This document shows, piece by piece, positions 1 to 11,965 of a DNA stretch of 64,000 nt (within the stretch, counting starts at the first letter, position 1; each line of letters starts with the position of its first letter). The translations under genes and the position numbers were made by a program. The DNA is from Pempheris klunzingeri (taxonomy: Eukaryota; Chordata; Actinopteri; Acropomatiformes; Pempheridae). The notes beneath the pieces were generated by a model, which was not told the DNA's origin, searched no databases, and was given only the letters and a program-made list of their open reading frames with translations. The DNA lies in contig NC_092023.1 in assembly GCF_042242105.1 (NCBI RefSeq), forward strand, positions 13,159,933 through 13,223,932, in the 5' to 3' direction.

Positions 1-2725
1 AGAATGGCAGAGATTCAAATTGACTGGGAGCTCCTGGGAGCGATGTCTCCAATGAAAATGTAATGAAATAGCTAAGGGCCAAGGACTGCATAGGTCATAT
101 CTGAGTTTTTCTGTCTACACACCAAGTTGGCTTCAGGTTTCCAGGGCATTCAGCTCATTAACAACAGTATAGCTGGACATAGCAGCAGAGCTGAACTAAA
201 TGTATAAATCCCTTTATGTGAAACTGGGCAAAATGTGACTCCCTTTCCAAATTGGGATATTCCAGTTTCTGAAGTGGAGCTTACTTCTTCTCTGTGTTTC
301 TGGCCTCTGTGATGCTCAGTGTGAGGAACCAAGCAAAAAGGCAAAAGGACCAAAAACCACTAGAAAAAGAAACTACGAGCATTGGGCCCTAACTAAAACA
401 GGGGTTACCTGAACAATAAGGACTCTACGATCAACTTAAGACAACCTAACTGAACAGACATGACCTCGAATGACAGTCCTGGACAGACAAAGGGCAAACT
501 TAACGAAAACCATCTAAGAAACTGAAAGACATCCAAACATATGTAATATGTGACTGCATGTGTAGTGTCGTTATTGTAGAATGTTACCAAATAACAAAAT
601 ACTGGTGGGCAGCAGCAGCCCTCTATTGATTATTAACCTCTATTGATATTCAGGACAGCTCGGAGGGCAGTGAGTGAAGATAACCCTAACCAGTACAAGA
701 GATGACAAGAGCCCAAATGAACGACCCGTTTCATCTCCCTCTGTTTCCACCTCTCTCTTTGTCTCTGGTTCTCTCTGTTCCTTACCGTAGACACATCTCC
801 CCCTCTTCTGAAATGAAATAATGATATTATTGAATAACACTCACTCAAGGAGGAAACCCCATCCCACTGCAGAGCCCAATCAAACACACGCTGCAAAGCT
901 GGTTTACACAAGGCCATAACAACTGTCATGCAGACATTTTTAGACTCAAAAAATGAACCATTTCCACATTTACTGTTTGGTGTTTCTCCTCGAGTTTGAT
1001 TGAAACTCCTAATCTAGCGAACTGAGTCCTCAATAGGGATACTTGTACCCCAGGAGGTACTTCTGTATTTGCCAGGTTACATGGAAAATAGTGAGTAGCT
1101 CAGCTTATAAAAAAAATTTGAATTTTGATTAAAAAAAAACACAGTCAGCAATCACATCTGAACACTGAAAATTGAGATTAAGAGTGCTTGAAAACTTTTA
1201 ACAAGCGAGAAGGGAGATTAAAACAGTTACCTAAACGTGGCCAAACATTGACAGTTTAATTTAAAAGTATTGTAACTATTTCCAACTCTATATTATTATT
1301 AGTTGAAATCCAGTGTATTGAAATGAACAATGGAAAATGAGTGCCCTCATTGAAGGGGTTCTTCAGAGCTGTGGGGGGTTCCTTTGGCAGGAAAGTTTGG
1401 GAAACACTCATCTAGCTAATCTATTCTAAAAAGGTCATCCTCAGCTGTATCGTCTTGGTTGTTGCAGTGTTTCCGAATGTGCACATAAACAGGAAACAGT
1501 GAACAAACTCCTCTTACGTCAAATCTGAAGGTCTCTGCTGCAATTATTAACTTTTCAACACCAACAAAACATTTTCTGCATTGACTGAATGATGTATTGT
1601 TTAGTACATGTTTTCTACAGTAAATATTTTAATACTTTCCTCTTTAAGTGGGAAACATGACCTGGTGCCACTGCATTTTTCCAAGTGGGGAGAGTTTGTG
1701 GAGAGAAGAGCACGTCATGTAATGAAGTTTCCTATTTGAATGGAGTGCATTGTTTGGCATCCCATCATTGAGCATTTTCTTTGTGTTTTCAGGGACAGAC
1801 TTTGACTTGACCTTGCAGTTGAATGTTTAATTTAACGAACCACAAATGATGGGCAGTAGCTCTTCCTGTGAGTGAACCCAGACCAGCTTTATACTTGCTT
1901 TATATTCAACATATTCTAAACTTCACTGTCACTGTTCAGTTGGTATACCTTGGTCTGAGAGATAAAAAATAGTGTCTAGTTTATATTTTGCTGCCATCAG
2001 TTTAACTTTGACCTTGCGATTTTATATTTAATTCAGAAAATCATAAATGATGGAGAGTATCTCATTTTCTGAGAAAACAACGAAGATCTCTATGGAACAG
2101 CAAACCCTCCAACAAAATACAATATGTATAATACATTCTGTGTACTCCTCCACTGCCCAAAAGCTATAAAAGGCTGTGGTCTCTATGGACTTAATTATAG
2201 ACCTGGTAGCAAATCTTAAACAATCTAAACTTGTCAGTTTGAAATATCTGACTTTATTCATTAATAGACAGTAAAGATGGATTCATACCAAAATTGGGTC
2301 AGATACTACCTTATTATGGCGTTAGTGCTGCACTGTACATATACACACAGGCAGGAATCTGTTCAAATTTACAAAAAGCTTTTAAAAAGATCCTCTTTAC
2401 ATTAAAGCACCAACAGACCTGTATGACCTATAAGGATACAAGCATGTCTAGACGATGTTGCGGCAGTGATTTTCTGTTCCTGAGAATCCAGAGGCCTTTC
2501 ATTCTCACACTCTAAACAGGAAATATTTCTCACAAGGTCCAAAAATCAGAAGTTCTCAAAGCCTATTATAATGAGCATGTGTGTTACAGAGATATCACAG
2601 GCAACAAAATCATCTGTTGCTGTGGTCCCGCCACAGGAAGAGGCAAATGTGTGCCAAAGAGGCCAAAAGACCTTACTGCTTAGCAGTATTGTGCATAGAG
2701 TGGGCTTCTAAAGACCAGAGGATGG

Positions 2726-2780
<55 letters not shown>

Positions 2781-4439
2781 ATCAAAGGGTCATTTTAGAG
2801 GACATTTGGGGAGCAAATTATCTGCCAGAGCCTGGTTCCTTTTTGGACTTTATTTTGGAAGTTAACTCCACGTACACTGCATAGTGTATGTCAAGCGTCA
2901 GCGGCGGCTTCAGTCCTGGTGTGACTGCAGCCTTTTGAGAGGGGTTGGCATCAGTCTCTATATTTATGCAGTCATCTCACTTGGATTAGAAAAGTCTGAA
3001 TGTCAGAGGATGCTGACCACATTTAAAAGCCAAGATGTTTATAGCTGTTTTGAAGCACAGTCTGAGTTTTACTCTTACGGGTAAAACTGTATCTGGTCGC
3101 GCTTATGGTTTCTATTTATATTACAAGTCATATACTGGTTGTCAACAGTATCATGGTGTCATTACATGCACATCGGGCGCACTGCTCTGGGCCCATCAGC
3201 AGCGGTAGTAGCTGAAGATTAAGATCTGGATGTAAATATTAGACCCACTGTGTACTGAAACAAACCAGAATTAATTGGCGCACCACAGCTGCAGGACAGT
3301 CTCCACAGATGTCGTCAACCCCACTGGTTTATTGATGCTGTGACGAATTTTAAAAAGACTGGTTTAAATGCATATGCAGTGACATGATAAAGTAATACCC
3401 CTGTGACTGTTGACTAGACACAAACATTGTTCATTTTCCACAAATGTTTTGACTTCAAACAGGATGTAGTATTGTTTTTCCACAAGACGCAGTGTCAAAC
3501 TATGAAAAGCCCCCCATGATCCTCGACTGCCTGCAGCAGCAAACCCTTATCTGTCACTTCTAATTGTGCACAGCATTAGTCTAAGGTTTTCTTCTCCCTG
3601 TTTGTGTCGCTCTTGTGCATTATGGGGACATCTTGCTTCAGAGTGTAAGGTTTTCCTCCCAAACTGCTCAATGTTTTAGGAGTAGGTATCATTTCTGTTG
3701 TGATTGATAGGATTCCTTCGAAATTAGGGTTTCGAAGTATTTAATTTTAAACATATGTGTGATGTAGGTTTGATTTTTTTTATTGATCGGTTGTCTGGTT
3801 TTTCACTGGCTTCAGCAGCTCATTAAGATTCTTTGCCAACCAAGTCACAGTTTGATGGCTGCACATTGTCATTACTGATAACTGTAGTCCCTCAAGGAAC
3901 CGTACAACATTCTTCTTCAAACAAATTTGACCATAGTTTGTAAAATTAGTAAATGTTACAGAGAATGTTATCGTTCATTAAACAGCTTGCCATCTGAAAG
4001 GTAGAAATATGAATCTTTAGGTTGTTAGTCCAAACTGTCACTTGCCCTTTTCCTCTGCTGCCCTTCTGCATGACATTTCTACCACAAAGTGTCACGCAGG
4101 TGTCAGCAGACTTATGCACCCTCATTATATTGTATGCACACTTTTCAAAAGGTGAAGATGTGGAAATGAAGCTTTTCATATTGACAGGTCTCCTGCATGT
4201 CTGCTGACACCAGCAGCTCATTATCAAGAGCCTGTCTTGATGAAATCAACATTCTGGATGTGGCTGCATGCTCTGCAGTCGATGATCTCCTAAGATCTCG
4301 TATGGTACACAAATGTCATACTGTTCATGCCAAAAGCTATTTTTTTATACAAGGTTTCTCTCTTTACAGTCAATCTTTACGAAAGAAAATCAGAAACACG
4401 ACTCCTGGGCTCTCTGTCCATATTCTAAGCATGTAATTT
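1..4439. other. Non-genic stretch upstream of the LINE
   Basis: No exon, RNA gene or recognisable coding domain is seen on either strand in this AT-rich stretch. The open frames present are short, lack splice-site context and match no protein family I know. The only distinct structure is the AT dinucleotide run at 2729-2768. The stretch just before 4440 may include more of the LINE or an older repeat, but I cannot place it. Confidence 0.6.
2729..2768. repeat. (AT)20 microsatellite followed by a T run
   Basis: Uninterrupted AT dinucleotides run from 2729 to 2768 and pass directly into a T homopolymer ending near 2778. It lies in non-genic DNA. A short open frame reads through it as alternating Ile-Tyr, which is an artefact of the repeat. 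Confidence 0.95.
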
Positions 4440-6384
4440 TCTAAATTCTAATAGTCTATTTGAGGATTTTCAGTCAGGTTTTAGAGCAAACCATAGCACA
4501 GACACAGCACTGGTGAAGGTTACAAACGACCTCCTTATGGCATCAGACAGAGGACTTCTCTCTGTCCTGTCTCTGTCCTTGTTAGACCTGAGTGCTGCTT
4601 TCGACACCATTGACTATTACATCCTGTTACAGAGACTGGAACAGTTCATTGGTATAAAAGGAACTGTATTAAGCTGGTTTAAGTCCTATTTATTAGATCG
4701 ATTTCAGTTTGTACACGTTAACAATGAATCCTCTGTCCACACTAAGGTTAGACGTGGAGTTCCACAAGGTTCAGTGCTTGGACCAATACTCTTTATCTTA
4801 TGCTTCCTCTGGGTAATATTATCAGGAAGCACTCCATTAATTTCCACTGTTATGCAGATGATACACAATTATATTTATCAATAAAGCCAGATGAACCCAA
4901 TCAGTTGGCTAAACTTCAAATCTGCCTTAAGGACATAAAGTCCTGGATGAGCAGCAACTTTCTGCTGCTAAATTCAGATAAAACTGAAGTTATTCTGCTT
5001 GGCCCCAGACACCTCAGAGACAGCTTTTCTACCAATATAACTGCTCTGGATGGCATTACTCTGGCCTCCAGCTCCACTGTGAGGAATCTGGGAGTCTTAT
5101 TTGATCAGGATTTGTCCTTTAACTCCCACATTAAACAGATTTCTAGAACTGCCTTTTTCCATCTACGTAATATTGCTAAAATCAGGTCCATCATATCCAC
5201 TGATGATGCAGAAAAATTAGTACATGCATTTGTCACTTCTAGGTTGGACTATTGTAACTCCTTACTATCAGGCTGCCCCAATAAGTCGTTAAAGACTCTC
5301 CAGCTGGTCCAGAACGCTGCTGCTCGTGTTCTGACGAGAACTAAAAGAAGAGATCACATTTCTCCTGTACTGGCTTCTCTTCATTGGCTTCCAGTAAAAT
5401 CTAGAATAGAGTTTAAAATCCTTCTCCTCACCTACAAGGTTCTTAAGGGTCAGGCCCCATCATATCTTAAAGAGCTCATAGTACCGTACTACCCCACTAG
5501 AGCACTGCGCTCCCAGACTGCAGGTCTACTGGTGGTTCCCAAAGTCTCCAAAAGTAGTGCAGGAGACAGAGCCTTCAGCTATCAGGCTCCTCTCCTGTGG
5601 AACCCCCTTCCAGTTTGGGTTTGGGGGGCAGACACCCTCTCTACATTTAAGAGTAGACTAAAAACCTTCCTTTTTGACAAGGCATATAGTTAAGGGCTGG
5701 ATCAGGCCTTAGACCAGCCCCTAGTTATGCTGCTATAGGCTTAGACTGCCGGGGGACTCCTATGGTGCACTGAGCTCCTCTATTCTCTATCCTCCTCTTC
5801 CTCTCCATCATTATGTCTCATGTCAGCCTAATGTCTGCCTCTAACTTGCTATCTTCCCTGGAGCCTTTCTGTGCTTTCTCATCTCTCAGGTTCCTGTGGA
5901 TCCTGGTCCTGGTCCTGCTGATGTGGTTCTCTGCTTCATGAATCACTGCTGCGGATCGTCGGACACTCGTCATGTTTTTCAATAATATCATACTGCTAAT
6001 CTTTTAGTCACATTCCTATTGTTAGTGCTGTAGTCACTGCTAGTATGTTGGTTGCTGTTTGTGTTGTCTCTCTATCCCTCTCTGTCTCTCTCTCTCTCTG
6101 TCCAACCTCCACCCAACGCGGACCCCTACAGAAGCCGCCCACATTGAGCCTGGGTCTGTTCGAGGTTTCTTCCCATTAAAGGGGAGTTTTTCCTGCCACT
6201 GTTGCTCAATATAATATCTGATGCTTGCTCATATGGGAATTCTTGAATCCTTAATTTTGAATTCCTGAATCGTTGGGTCTCTCTCTAATTAAAGAGTTTG
6301 GTCTAGACCTGCTCTTTATGTAAAGTGTCTTGAGATACCGCTGTTGTGAATTGGCGCTATATAAATAAAGATTGATTGATTGAT
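4440..6384 (+). mobile_element. 5'-truncated L2-clade non-LTR retrotransposon (LINE)
   Basis: The segment encodes the C-terminal part of a non-LTR reverse transcriptase: an AAFDTID motif, [13 protein letters not shown], then the YADD catalytic box and the usual downstream region. It is followed by an untranslated 3' region and ends in TATAAATAAAG plus ATTG-type tandem units at about 6352-6384. This tail and the RT sequence are typical of teleost L2 (Maui-like) elements. The 5' edge near 4440 is my estimate; the endonuclease half is missing. The copy is dead: 5' truncated and frameshifted. It lies about 1.3 kb upstream of ciao2b in the same orientation. Confidence 0.9.
4456..5693 (+). pseudogene. 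L2 ORF2 reverse-transcriptase remnant, frameshifted
   Basis: Two overlapping open frames make up one broken RT. The first runs to about 4800 and carries the AAFDTID block (first catalytic Asp region) and the [10 protein letters not shown] block. The reading then moves to a second frame starting at 4800 ([10 protein letters not shown]), which carries the [12 protein letters not shown] box and the C-terminal region with HAFVTSRLDYCNSLLSGCP and SLHWLPVKSRIEFKILLLTY, ending at the stop at 5691-5693. Compared with the usual L2 reading (FILYMLPLGN), about two bases appear to be missing near 4797. A small in-frame duplication (LSLSL) sits just before LDLSAAFD. No functional product is expected. Confidence 0.85.
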
Positions 6385-7560
6385 AAGCTTAATGTATATC
6401 TGTTGCTGTATCTTGTATCTTATCTGTAACTTGTGGGATGTGTAGCTATATTTATTTAATGGGTAAACATTAAGGTATTAAAAGAATAAAAGTGAGTTAC
6501 AGTACATTAGAGTTAATCCACCCCTACCCCACTTACATCCAGTTGTGCCAGAAAATCTCAGGCGGGGGAGACACACCAGAACCATTTAAAATCAGGCACT
6601 TTTTATCAGGAGAGTGGTTTCACCCATTTTTCTATTTTTCTCTGCGCACTCATCTGAAAGGCTCTGATTGCGACAGTGCGGTAGTTTCTTGGTAGAAGGT
6701 GATGACGGTTCATGCCTCAGTTTACTGAGGCCTCGATCTGTTGACTGGCTCTAATATTGTCGGCATACATCATAAATCATGTTTTCATCAGTCACACTGT
6801 AAATGGAAAAAATGTCCCTGTCCCTTAAGGTATCGGTAAAATGGCAATGTGTTCAAAAGACGGAGTTGTACCATAGAACTGAGAGGTCTGACTGTGGGCA
6901 CATACAGTAAGTCATCATTTTCTGCTTGCAAGCTTTAAACTTCAACGTTTTTTCCAGGTTAAGTTCTCGATCCTTTATTTTTTTTTTTTAGAAAAATACA
7001 CTTTTTCATCACAAACTGCCATAATGTGGAGGCAACTTAATTAATCACACTATGGCCCACAGCATGGCCTTTACCTGTTACTAGACAGATGATTTTGAGC
7101 TCCAGCTTGTGGCCTCTGGAAGTTAATTTTGGCTCTTGTTTGTATATTGCCAGTGCAGACAAGACAGACTTTTAGTGGCGTTACTGTTGTGGACTAAAAT
7201 GGACAGTTTCTGCCATCTGCAGGACAAAGAGAGAGCTACAACTTGCTGGTAACAGGACATTTCACCCCCAAACATACACAAGACAGTACATTTTAAGGCA
7301 ACTAAAACAAATGAGAGACGCACAAGATGGCACGTCATTTGTAAATAATGATGTAAAAAGTAACAGAAAGAAGCGTGTTTCAGAAGCAGGCACGCAAATA
7401 CAAGACACAAAACTACAGCTTGAAACACTTGGCAAGTATTTTACTCTTTAAATAAGGACACTGTTTCACACAGTAATAATTAACAATGTCTTCCACCTTC
7501 TGTGCAAACTCAGAGCTAAAATCCTTTAAAAGAGAGGAAAGTTAGGTGGCCTGTCCCTTT
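6385..7560. other. Intergenic stretch between LINE and ciao2b promoter
   Basis: No coding exon, RNA gene or recognised repeat is seen. A 101-codon minus-strand open frame at 7123-7428 has no splice context and no family resemblance, and is treated as chance. Confidence 0.55.
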
Positions 7561-7714
7561 AAGACTTCCACCATTAGCGCTTTTGGACTCTATGACTTGC
7601 CGTTATCCAGGAAGTGTTTGTGTTGGTGCGTGCAAATTGACTGTAGCCCACGGAACTCCCCCTGGTTCACTTTACAATAATTCAAGTTTAACTTGGGGTT
7701 AATTAACGTATAAA
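7561..7714 (+). promoter_or_regulatory. Putative ciao2b promoter / 5' UTR
   Basis: This is the immediate upstream region of the ciao2b start codon. No TATA box is obvious. It contains AGGAAGTG at 7609-7616, a core ETS-factor motif commonly found in TATA-less housekeeping promoters. Transcription start and 5' UTR limits cannot be fixed from sequence alone. Confidence 0.4.
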
Positions 7715-9888
7715 ATGTCTGGAGGAGGCCGTCTGGAGAACGAAAACCCTGTGATTTTCCAGCGGTCCGGGGAGAGGCTGCTGACAGCGACCGAGGAGGA
7801 TGAGGACGTCCATGACCCTATCGACGACAGAGAAATATTCGATATCCTGCTTTTATTACTTCAGCTAACTCCTTCTTCTCTGGATTAGACTGCTTTTTAA
7901 CACCTGAAAAGTATGTGTGTGCTCATTAAACTGCATTTTGACTGCTGGGCACAGCAAATGTCATTATGTTACATTACTAACGCTGGTTGTTGCATCAGTC
8001 AGCAGTCAGATGAGCTGTTAGTGTGCAGCTAACAGCTAACAGGTGTTTCTAATAGGAGAAACATTTAGAGTAAACATGTAGATCGTTAAGTACTGCAGCA
8101 CGCTTACAGTTTATATCACTCGTATTGTATTAAATCTCATTATGTTTGCATATATCTTGAAAATATAACTTATTTGACTAATTTGATTAAATTAACTGAT
8201 TAGTTGACCATGAGAGAGGGAGTCATAGTTAAACATTTAAGTATTTCAAGCAGTACATCTGAGGTGAGATAACAGTTTGAAGATGTCATCTTGAGCTCTG
8301 AGAAGTTGTGACACTTTAATACACTAAATTATATAATAATTGAGAATATGGTCCACAGATGAGTAGGTAATAATCATTATTACATGCCCTTTAACAATGT
8401 CAAACTTTATTGGAAATTACCTACAGTCCAAGTTTGCACCTTGTACCAGACATCTTATGACTTTGATAAGCCAAATTGTTTGAGTATTTAAGTGATGTGT
8501 GTCAGTTTTTTCTGTAAGACATTTTGTCATTCATCTTTGCCTTATCTTTGTTTTGACGCTCACATTTGACGCCTTTGAAGGCTGCCTGATACCGTGTTTA
8601 ATTAATGTTCCTTTAAAAGCAGGTGCTAGACTGTAAACGTGTGTAGGACCAGTAGTAAGATGAATACTTTTTATAATAAAATAAATGTGAAACATTTTTT
8701 CATTCACTTTGTTTTTAGATTATTTACAGTGAATAACATAATTATGGCATACATAATAATATGACTACCTGACTACATTAGAGTGCAGTACATAGAGGAA
8801 GACCTTGTGTTGTATTTATTATGTTGTCTTAAATTCTTTAACTAAAGTTACATCTGATCAGATCCATTAATGACCCTGAGCATCCTCTTTCTCTGGAGGA
8901 ACTCAACGTTGTGGAGCAAGTCCGAGTGAAGGTATGTACTTTTTAATTGTATGGACCAAGTTTAATAAAGAATTCATTAAAACAAGGTTGAACTTGGCCA
9001 CCATTCATCCCGATATTCCATCATTTACAAAGTTATTACTGCAATTACAAAACAAGTTATTTTTCTTTTTAAAAAATGACATACAAGAAGTAAACTAACT
9101 TTAACACTCAAGCCTTCGTCAGCAAAGCATTATTTACTTGATCTCAATGAAATGCTCCTGAAACCACGTATCTCACTGCAAAAACACCCGTCATCATTAA
9201 CAATTAAAGGAAAGACGAATTGCAGGTGTTGATTGCATTTGTTGTTAATTAAGTCATTTTTCTATCTGTTTGTATTTTCCTCAGGTTGATGATGCAGAGA
9301 ACATGGTGGGTGTTGAGTTCACACCCACCATTCCCCATTGCAGCATGGCAACACTCATTGGTCTGTCAATCAAAGTCAAACTGCTACGTTCCCTGCCAGA
9401 CAGGTTCAAAGTACGTGTGTGTGTGTGTTGGTAGTAAGGATGCATTTTAAACATCATCGTCTTTGACTGAGTGTTAGTTAATATAAACAGCATGTAATAC
9501 AGCATGGGATTTCTATGGGTTAATGTGTTCTTGGTCAATTCCAACACTTTTTTTCTGTTTCTACTCAGATTGATGTCCACATCACTCCTGGGACTCACGC
9601 CTCAGAGGAAGCAGGTAAAAAATCTGATACAGACAGAGAGGGAATGATGGGAAATTTGATCACATTTCCCACTAACAGTGTAGCTACTGCTCATTCTTGC
9701 ATATGAGGACTTTATTTTCAACGTGTTATGGTTGTGCAGCCTGCAATGAAAATGTCCTTGCTTGCATGATTTATGTTGTGTGTGCAGTGAACAAACAGCT
9801 GGCAGACAAAGAGAGAGTGGCAGCAGCTTTGGAGAACTCCTCGCTGCTGGAGGTGGTCAACCAGTGCCTGTCCACCAGGAGCGCCTGA
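7715..9888 (+). CDS. ciao2b: Cytosolic iron-sulfur assembly component 2B (CIAO2B/FAM96B/MIP18)
   Basis: Spliced CDS read by eye: 7715-7841, 8852-8931, 9285-9410, 9569-9614, 9788-9888, 480 nt, giving 159 aa (human about 163). The family protein works with CIAO1 and MMS19 in the cytosolic Fe-S targeting complex, which delivers 4Fe-4S clusters to DNA polymerases, helicases and other client proteins. Visible hallmarks are [11 protein letters not shown] near the N-terminus, [16 protein letters not shown] opening the MIP18/DUF59 domain (about residues 38-125), [20 protein letters not shown] with the conserved reactive cysteine at about residue 88, ITPGTHASE, and the C-terminal [16 protein letters not shown]. 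All exon phases join cleanly. Intron 1 has ATATCC...AC ends rather than GT-AG. It is distinguished from CIAO2A by the C-terminal VNQCLS ending. A poly(A) signal follows at 10225. Confidence 0.96.
7842..8851 (+). other. ciao2b: Likely U12-type AT-AC intron 1 of ciao2b
   Basis: Coding frame and homology require the exon to end after the first base of the Asp codon at 7841 and resume at 8852. The intron then begins ATATCCTGC and ends in AC (8850-8851). ATATCCT matches the minor-spliceosome 5' splice consensus, and TTCTTTAAC at 8834-8842 differs by one base from the U12 branch-point consensus TTCCTTAAC, at a typical distance of about 10 nt from the AC. No GT-AG alternative preserves the conserved REIFDLIRS reading. 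Confidence 0.85.
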
Positions 9889-10250
9889 GCACCCAATCGG
9901 CTTTGTTGCCTTCTGAGATGCATTTGCCGAGCTCTGTATGCACCCATGTTTAATCCAGCTGTGGATAGCTGCAGCTGGTGGACACAGATGCAGCCAAAAA
10001 AAAAGGCAGGATCACAGAGTTCATACAACTTGTTCCATTGTTTCCCAGAGAAAAGTACTGGGGAAATTCTACAATGTGTCCACCTAAGGACAGTAATGCA
10101 AACTGTTACTTGTAATGGAGAGTAGTTTGAACAAAGCAAAGAAATTATACTTCCACCAGTGAATTCTGAGGTAATCAGTGTGAACTCTGCCCAGGTCACT
10201 CAGTGTTAATTCCTTTTTTATTTTAATAAATCTGTAATTAAATTTTATTT
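9889..10250 (+). other. ciao2b: ciao2b 3' UTR with poly(A) signal
   Basis: This follows the TGA stop at 9886-9888. AATAAA at 10225-10230 is the first canonical poly(A) signal on the plus strand, so cleavage is expected about 10-30 bases later. Minus-strand open frames here are shadows. Confidence 0.75.
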
Positions 10251-10419
10251 AAAATGTACACTTTCAAGATTCCTTTATTGCCATTGCCTTATACTGTATA
10301 TTAAACAGATATATGAATGATGTGGTATAAATATGTGTATATAAATACTGTCTGGATAACAGTGAAAATATGTAGAGCAGGGGTCTATGAGGTGTGTGAT
10401 GCACACTAAAACAAGCCAA

Positions 10420-10500
10420 TTTAAAATAATATCACTATGCCAAAGAGATGCTGTAAAGTTGGTTACACCAGGTGTAGTGACTTTTAACAAAACGTATATA
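10420..10500 (+). repeat. Dispersed repeat, copy 1 (pairs with 11892-11965)
   Basis: This segment and 11892-11965 share a related run: a CACTTAAACAA-like start, a TTTAAATAA-like stretch, then GCAAAGAGATGCTGT followed by GTTGGTTGCACCA-like sequence, with scattered mismatches. They look like diverged copies of one repeat, in the same orientation and about 1.5 kb apart. Copy 1 can be read MPKRCCKVGYTR before a stop, reminiscent of the start of a THAP zinc finger, but this is not secure. Confidence 0.5.
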
Positions 10501-11450
10501 TTAATAAGCCACTGAGGGTTGAATTTGATCCGGACACGTGTTTGGTGCATAAAATAAACCAATGTCCATTAGCAGCAGGCTAGCCCCTCAGCTAACACCA
10601 AATAAGATCGGTTATAAATAAACCTATCAAGTGATCTAACTCTACACTAGCACCGTTGAAGTACCAGTGAAACCGTATCAGAAGATGAACAGATTAAAAC
10701 AGTAAAACAAGGGGGAGAGATCGTTCGGCTGTTAGCCTGCTAATAGCGCAGAGGAGAGGGAGAGAGGCTGTGAGCAGAAGAGCCTCAGACTGTGGTTACT
10801 GTGAACAGTATGCATGGGAATGACTTACAATATCATATATTCCTATAAAGTTGCATTCATTGCCTTTTCCCTGACCGTCTGACTGAAAAAGTCTCTACTT
10901 GAGGCCTTGCACACGGCTACCTACTAGCCACCAGCCATCGGTCACAGCACCCACCTGTCACTCAAAGAGCAGGACTTTAAGCCTTAATATAATTTAAACG
11001 GGGGAGTTACATAAAGATTCATCCCCGTACAGCTTTCATGAATGGAAAAGTTGAGATGTTGAGACCAGAAGCGTTTTCTGCACTGGGCTGTAAATATGTT
11101 TATTTCTGCTAAGTTGGCCATTTTAACATGGATCTGGGGGGATTGTCTGTCTTATGAAGTCAACCTCAGCCGGCCAGTGGAGGAATTGCAGTATTAGACA
11201 CTTCTGCATCAGCTTCATTTTCCAGAGCCAAAGATTGCTGCTTGACAAAAACATAATAGACATACAACTTGGAGCAATATTGTCTTTATTTGTTTTGTAG
11301 TGCGGGGAAAATAGTTGATGTTGCTGTGTGTTTCCTTGCTCCAATTCTGTATGAATTTAAAGGCATCCCATTAGGATTTTTCGCTTGTCATCAGTCCACT
11401 GCATTTGTAGTCTATTTCCAAAGGACAGAGGTGCTCTGACTGACTGTCTG

Positions 11451-11620
11451 GCCAATCAGAGAGCTTCTGTCTTTTGGCCAGCAGAGAGCCCTTAGTTTCA
11501 GCCAATCAGAGAGCTTCTGTCTTTTGGCCAGCAGAGAGCCCTTAGTTTCAGCCAATCAGAGAGCTTCTGTCTTTTGGCCAGCAGAGAGCCCTTAGTTTCA
11601 GCCAATCAGAGAGCTTCTTT
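11451..11620 (+). repeat. 50-bp tandem repeat, 3.4 copies, each with a CCAAT box
   Basis: Three apparently identical 50-bp units (11451-11500, 11501-11550, 11551-11600) and a partial fourth to about 11618. Each begins GCCAATCAGAGAGCTTCT. GCCAATCAGA matches the NF-Y (CCAAT) consensus, so the array places CCAAT boxes at exact 50-bp spacing. The identity of the units points to recent amplification. No promoter for a nearby gene is evident. Confidence 0.95.
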
Positions 11621-11891
11621 CTTTCTGTCAATCAGAACTTTAATTTCTTTCCTTGGGCCAATGCTTAAATGATGTCTTTTTAAGTACAACAGTTAATTAC
11701 AATCATTAAAATAATTTATATATTTAAGGATCACAGCAGTGAGTGTCAAATTTAGCTGAAGACTGATCTCTTGTATTCTACCTAGCAGCGCCTTTGAAAG
11801 AGAGAGTAGCCACATTACCATAGACTTCTGATCTGATCGGCATTAACTCTCATCACCACAAACCCTTGTCTCACATTGATGCAGCATCCAC

Positions 11892-11965
11892 ACTTAAACA
11901 ATCCACTTTAAATAAATATCGCTAGAGCAAAGAGATGCTGTGGAGTTGGTTGCACCAAGATTAAA
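11892..11965 (+). repeat. Dispersed repeat, copy 2 (pairs with 10420-10500)
   Basis: Diverged partner of the segment at 10420-10500. Its open reading begins AKRCCGVGCTK and stops after about 20 codons. It may be a remnant of a transposon carrying a Cys-rich (THAP-like) domain; the family cannot be assigned from these short pieces. Confidence 0.45.

Noticed and set aside
4197-4436. 79-codon frame just before the LINE, considered as LINE or host gene
   Set aside because: I cannot match it to the L2 protein or any family; left outside the element boundary.
9771-10199. 142-codon minus-strand open frame
   Set aside because: Antisense of the last ciao2b exon and 3' UTR; no family resemblance.
11451-11620. 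CRISPR-like array
   Set aside because: Units are contiguous identical 50-mers with no unique spacers, in a vertebrate genome; it is a minisatellite.
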